Shown here: positions 62,310 through 64,000 of the stretch, in pieces | Position numbering within the stretch: position 1 is the first letter of the stretch | Layout of the letters: each line of letters starts with the position of its first letter | Source of the DNA: a bacterium | GTDB taxonomy: Bacteria; Actinomycetota; Acidimicrobiia; Acidimicrobiales; CATQHL01 | Length of the DNA stretch: 64,000 nucleotides | Assembly: GCA_026708055.1 (NCBI GenBank) | Contig: JAPOVS010000052.1 | Span: 24,174 to 88,173, forward strand | Direction: 5' to 3' | Notes under the pieces: generated by a model | Databases searched by the model: none | Seen by the model: the letters and a program-made list of their open reading frames with translations, nothing else | Told to the model about the DNA's origin: nothing | Translations under genes and position numbers: made by a program

Positions 62310-64000
62310 TTACTCGGCCGGTCGCAGGCCGGCGAGGCGTGGGATGGCGTTCGGGTACAGCACGAAGCCCTCGACCGTGTCGCGCATGGCGATCTTGTAG
62401 TCGGGCAGTGCCAGGAACACCCACGGGGCGTCGTCCACGATGATGCGCTGGGCCTCCTCGAAGGTCCTGGCGCGCTCCTCGCGGTCCAGGATTCCCCAGC
62501 CCTCGTTGATGATCTGGTCGACCCGCTCGTTCACGTACTGGGTGTAGTTGCCGAACACACCCGACAGCAGGAACACCGACAGGGTGTAGTTCGGATCGTC
62601 GATCCAGGGCAGACCCTCGTCGATGAACATCTGCATCCGGTTCTCACCCACCTTGCGCTCGGCGTAGACCGGCGAGGGCAGCTTCTCGATCTCCACGTCC
62701 ATGCCGATCTCGGACAGGTGCGCCTGGATGCGCACGGCGATCAACTCGTGCTCGCCCTTGGCGGAGTCGATCGACAGGACCACCGTGGAGCCGTCGTAGG
62801 AGCTTCCGTCCAGCAACTCCTGCGCCTTGGCGAGGTCACGCCGGTAGCCGATGCTGTCGCCCAGGCTCGAGTACGAGCCGGGGGCGATGGGGCCGTAGAG
62901 GCGCTGGGCCTCGCCCTTGTAGACGTTGTTCAGGATGTCGTCGTAGTCCACGGCGTAGGACACGGCCTGGCGCACGGTCTTGTCGTCGAACGGGGCGATC
63001 TGGTTGCCCATGCCCATGTAGGCCAGGTTCTTGGACGGGAACCGCTGCACGGTCACGCCTTCGGCGCCCTCGAGGGCGGCGAAGTCCTCGGTGCCCAGGG
63101 CGATGGCCACGTCGATGACCCCTGCCTTCAGCAACTGCACGCGCTCGGCGTTGGACGGGATGATCTTCCAGATGATCCTGTCGTAGGCCTGCGGCTCGAA
63201 GGAGTAGTTCTCGCGCGCCTCGAAGACGACTTCCTGGTCGGGAACGCGGCTGACGAGGCGGAAGGGACCGCTGGCGTTGTCCACGTTGCGGGAGAAGTAC
63301 TCCATGGCCCACGGGTCGTCCTCGGTGGCGTTCTCCTTGATGACCTTCGGATCGATGATCGCCGAGGAGGTCATGTAGAAGTGCTCCATCACCATCGGGC
63401 TCGCCTCGGACGAGGTGAACCGGAGGGTGTACTTGTCGAGAACCTCCGGCGGCTCCTGGATGAAGGCGATGTTCCGCAGCAGCCAGTTGGCCCCGCCGGG
63501 CGTGTTGAGGTTCCGCTCGGTCATGAAGCGCACCGTCTCGGCGGTGACCTCCGTGCCGTCGTCGAAGAGGACGCCCGGGCGCACCTTGATGGTGTAGGTG
63601 AGCCCGTCGGGGTGCGCCTCCCAGGACTCGAAGTAGCGGGGCATCAGGTCGCCCGCCGCGCCGATGAGGGCGCCGTTCTGCTCCACGGTCCTGTGGAGCA
63701 CAGGCGGCTCGTACACCAACTCGAGCGCCTCGTGGGCGCGGATGAAGTTGGCGCAGCACGTGTCCAGCGTCTCGATGTCACCCGGGACACCGACCACCAG
63801 GACGCGTTCCTCCTCCGCCTCCTCCGGCGCCGGCGCCGTCGCCGCGGCCTGTGCTTCGGCTGCCTCCACGGCGGCCGCGGCGGCGTCCGCAGCCTCGTCC
63901 GCCTCGGCCTGTGCGGCTGCGGCATCCGCGCGGGCTTCCTCGGCGGCGGCCTGGGCGGCGGCCAGGTCGGCCTCGGCCTGTGCCACGGCCGCCTGGTTGC
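62310..64000 (-). CDS. ABC transporter substrate-binding protein, family 5 (partial)
   Basis: The 5' end lies beyond the window. Visible part: an Ala/Glu/Asp-rich coiled-coil stretch (AQAEADLAAAQAAAEEARAD), a short linker, then an SBP_bac_5 domain (VLVVGVPGDIETLDTCCANF, WEAHPDGLTYTIKVRPGVLFDDGTEVTAE and later QAVSYAVDYDDILNNVYKGE) to the end. Extracytoplasmic ligand binder of the dipeptide/oligopeptide class. The coiled coil before the binding domain is unusual. It could serve the importer at 35.3-39.4 kb, which has no binding protein of its own, or a transporter off the right edge. Confidence 0.88.
   Translation of the reverse strand, partial: NQAAVAQAEADLAAAQAAAEEARADAAAAQAEADEAADAAAAAVEAAEAQAAATAPAPEEAEEERVLVVGVPGDIETLDTCCANFIRAHEALELVYEPPVLHRTVEQNGALIGAAGDLMPRYFESWEAHPDGLTYTIKVRPGVLFDDGTEVTAETVRFMTERNLNTPGGANWLLRNIAFIQEPPEVLDKYTLRFTSSEASPMVMEHFYMTSSAIIDPKVIKENATEDDPWAMEYFSRNVDNASGPFRLVSRVPDQEVVFEARENYSFEPQAYDRIIWKIIPSNAERVQLLKAGVIDVAIALGTEDFAALEGAEGVTVQRFPSKNLAYMGMGNQIAPFDDKTVRQAVSYAVDYDDILNNVYKGEAQRLYGPIAPGSYSSLGDSIGYRRDLAKAQELLDGSSYDGSTVVLSIDSAKGEHELIAVRIQAHLSEIGMDVEIEKLPSPVYAERKVGENRMQMFIDEGLPWIDDPNYTLSVFLLSGVFGNYTQYVNERVDQIINEGWGILDREERARTFEEAQRIIVDDAPWVFLALPDYKIAMRDTVEGFVLYPNAIPRLAGLRPAE

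Overview
High-GC bacterial chromosome carrying the replication-origin neighbourhood of an actinobacterium. The order trxA, cwlM-like, (parB, parA, rsmG, jag, yidC, yidD, rnpA, rpmH reversed), dnaA, dnaN, recF, DUF721, gyrB, gyrA, DUF3566 is that of Actinobacteria. The weak DnaA boxes, the LarB/LarC pair and the F420/PPOX-type protein would fit a deep lineage such as Acidimicrobiia; that placement is inference.

Layout. 0-17.3 kb: origin region. Genes left of about 6.9 kb run mostly leftwards and genes right of 7.3 kb run rightwards. A perfect parS (3210-3225) lies beside parA, and an AT-rich patch (about 7094-7142) lies between rpmH and dnaA. 17.3-32.3 kb: housekeeping genes, namely three tRNAs, hisN-like phosphatase, pheA, larB-larC, a metallo-beta-lactamase-fold hydrolase, two tandem L,D-transpeptidase lipoproteins, an aminotransferase, dcd, a membrane Fe-S reductase and an ammonium transporter.

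32.4-52.6 kb: a large, mostly rightward catabolic block. It holds hydantoinase/oxoprolinase A and B subunits, an Asp/Glu/hydantoin racemase-like protein, a complete Dpp-type ABC importer core, an amidohydrolase, an M24 peptidase, two SDRs, RidA, a VOC protein, an L-2-amino-thiazoline-4-carboxylate hydrolase-like protein, an alcohol-dehydrogenase-like protein, a DapA-family lyase, an ornithine-cyclodeaminase-like protein and a NifU-type scaffold. Together they suggest import and hydrolysis of a cyclic amide or thiazoline-like nitrogen compound; the substrate is unknown. Inside the block are two copies of a 106-107 bp intergenic element, each just ahead of a start codon, and a diverged copy of the amidohydrolase 3' end fused to the front of the next gene.

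52.7-62.2 kb: a leftward BREX phage-defence locus in type 1 order (brxA-brxB-brxC-pglX-pglZ-brxL). Only brxB and pglZ look intact. brxA lacks its N-terminus, brxC has an internal deletion with frame change plus an in-frame stop, pglX loses its C-terminus at the pglZ start, and brxL loses its AAA+/Lon part and ends in an unrelated tail. It reads as an eroding island, not a working system. 62.3-64 kb: an oligopeptide-type substrate-binding protein that runs off the right edge.
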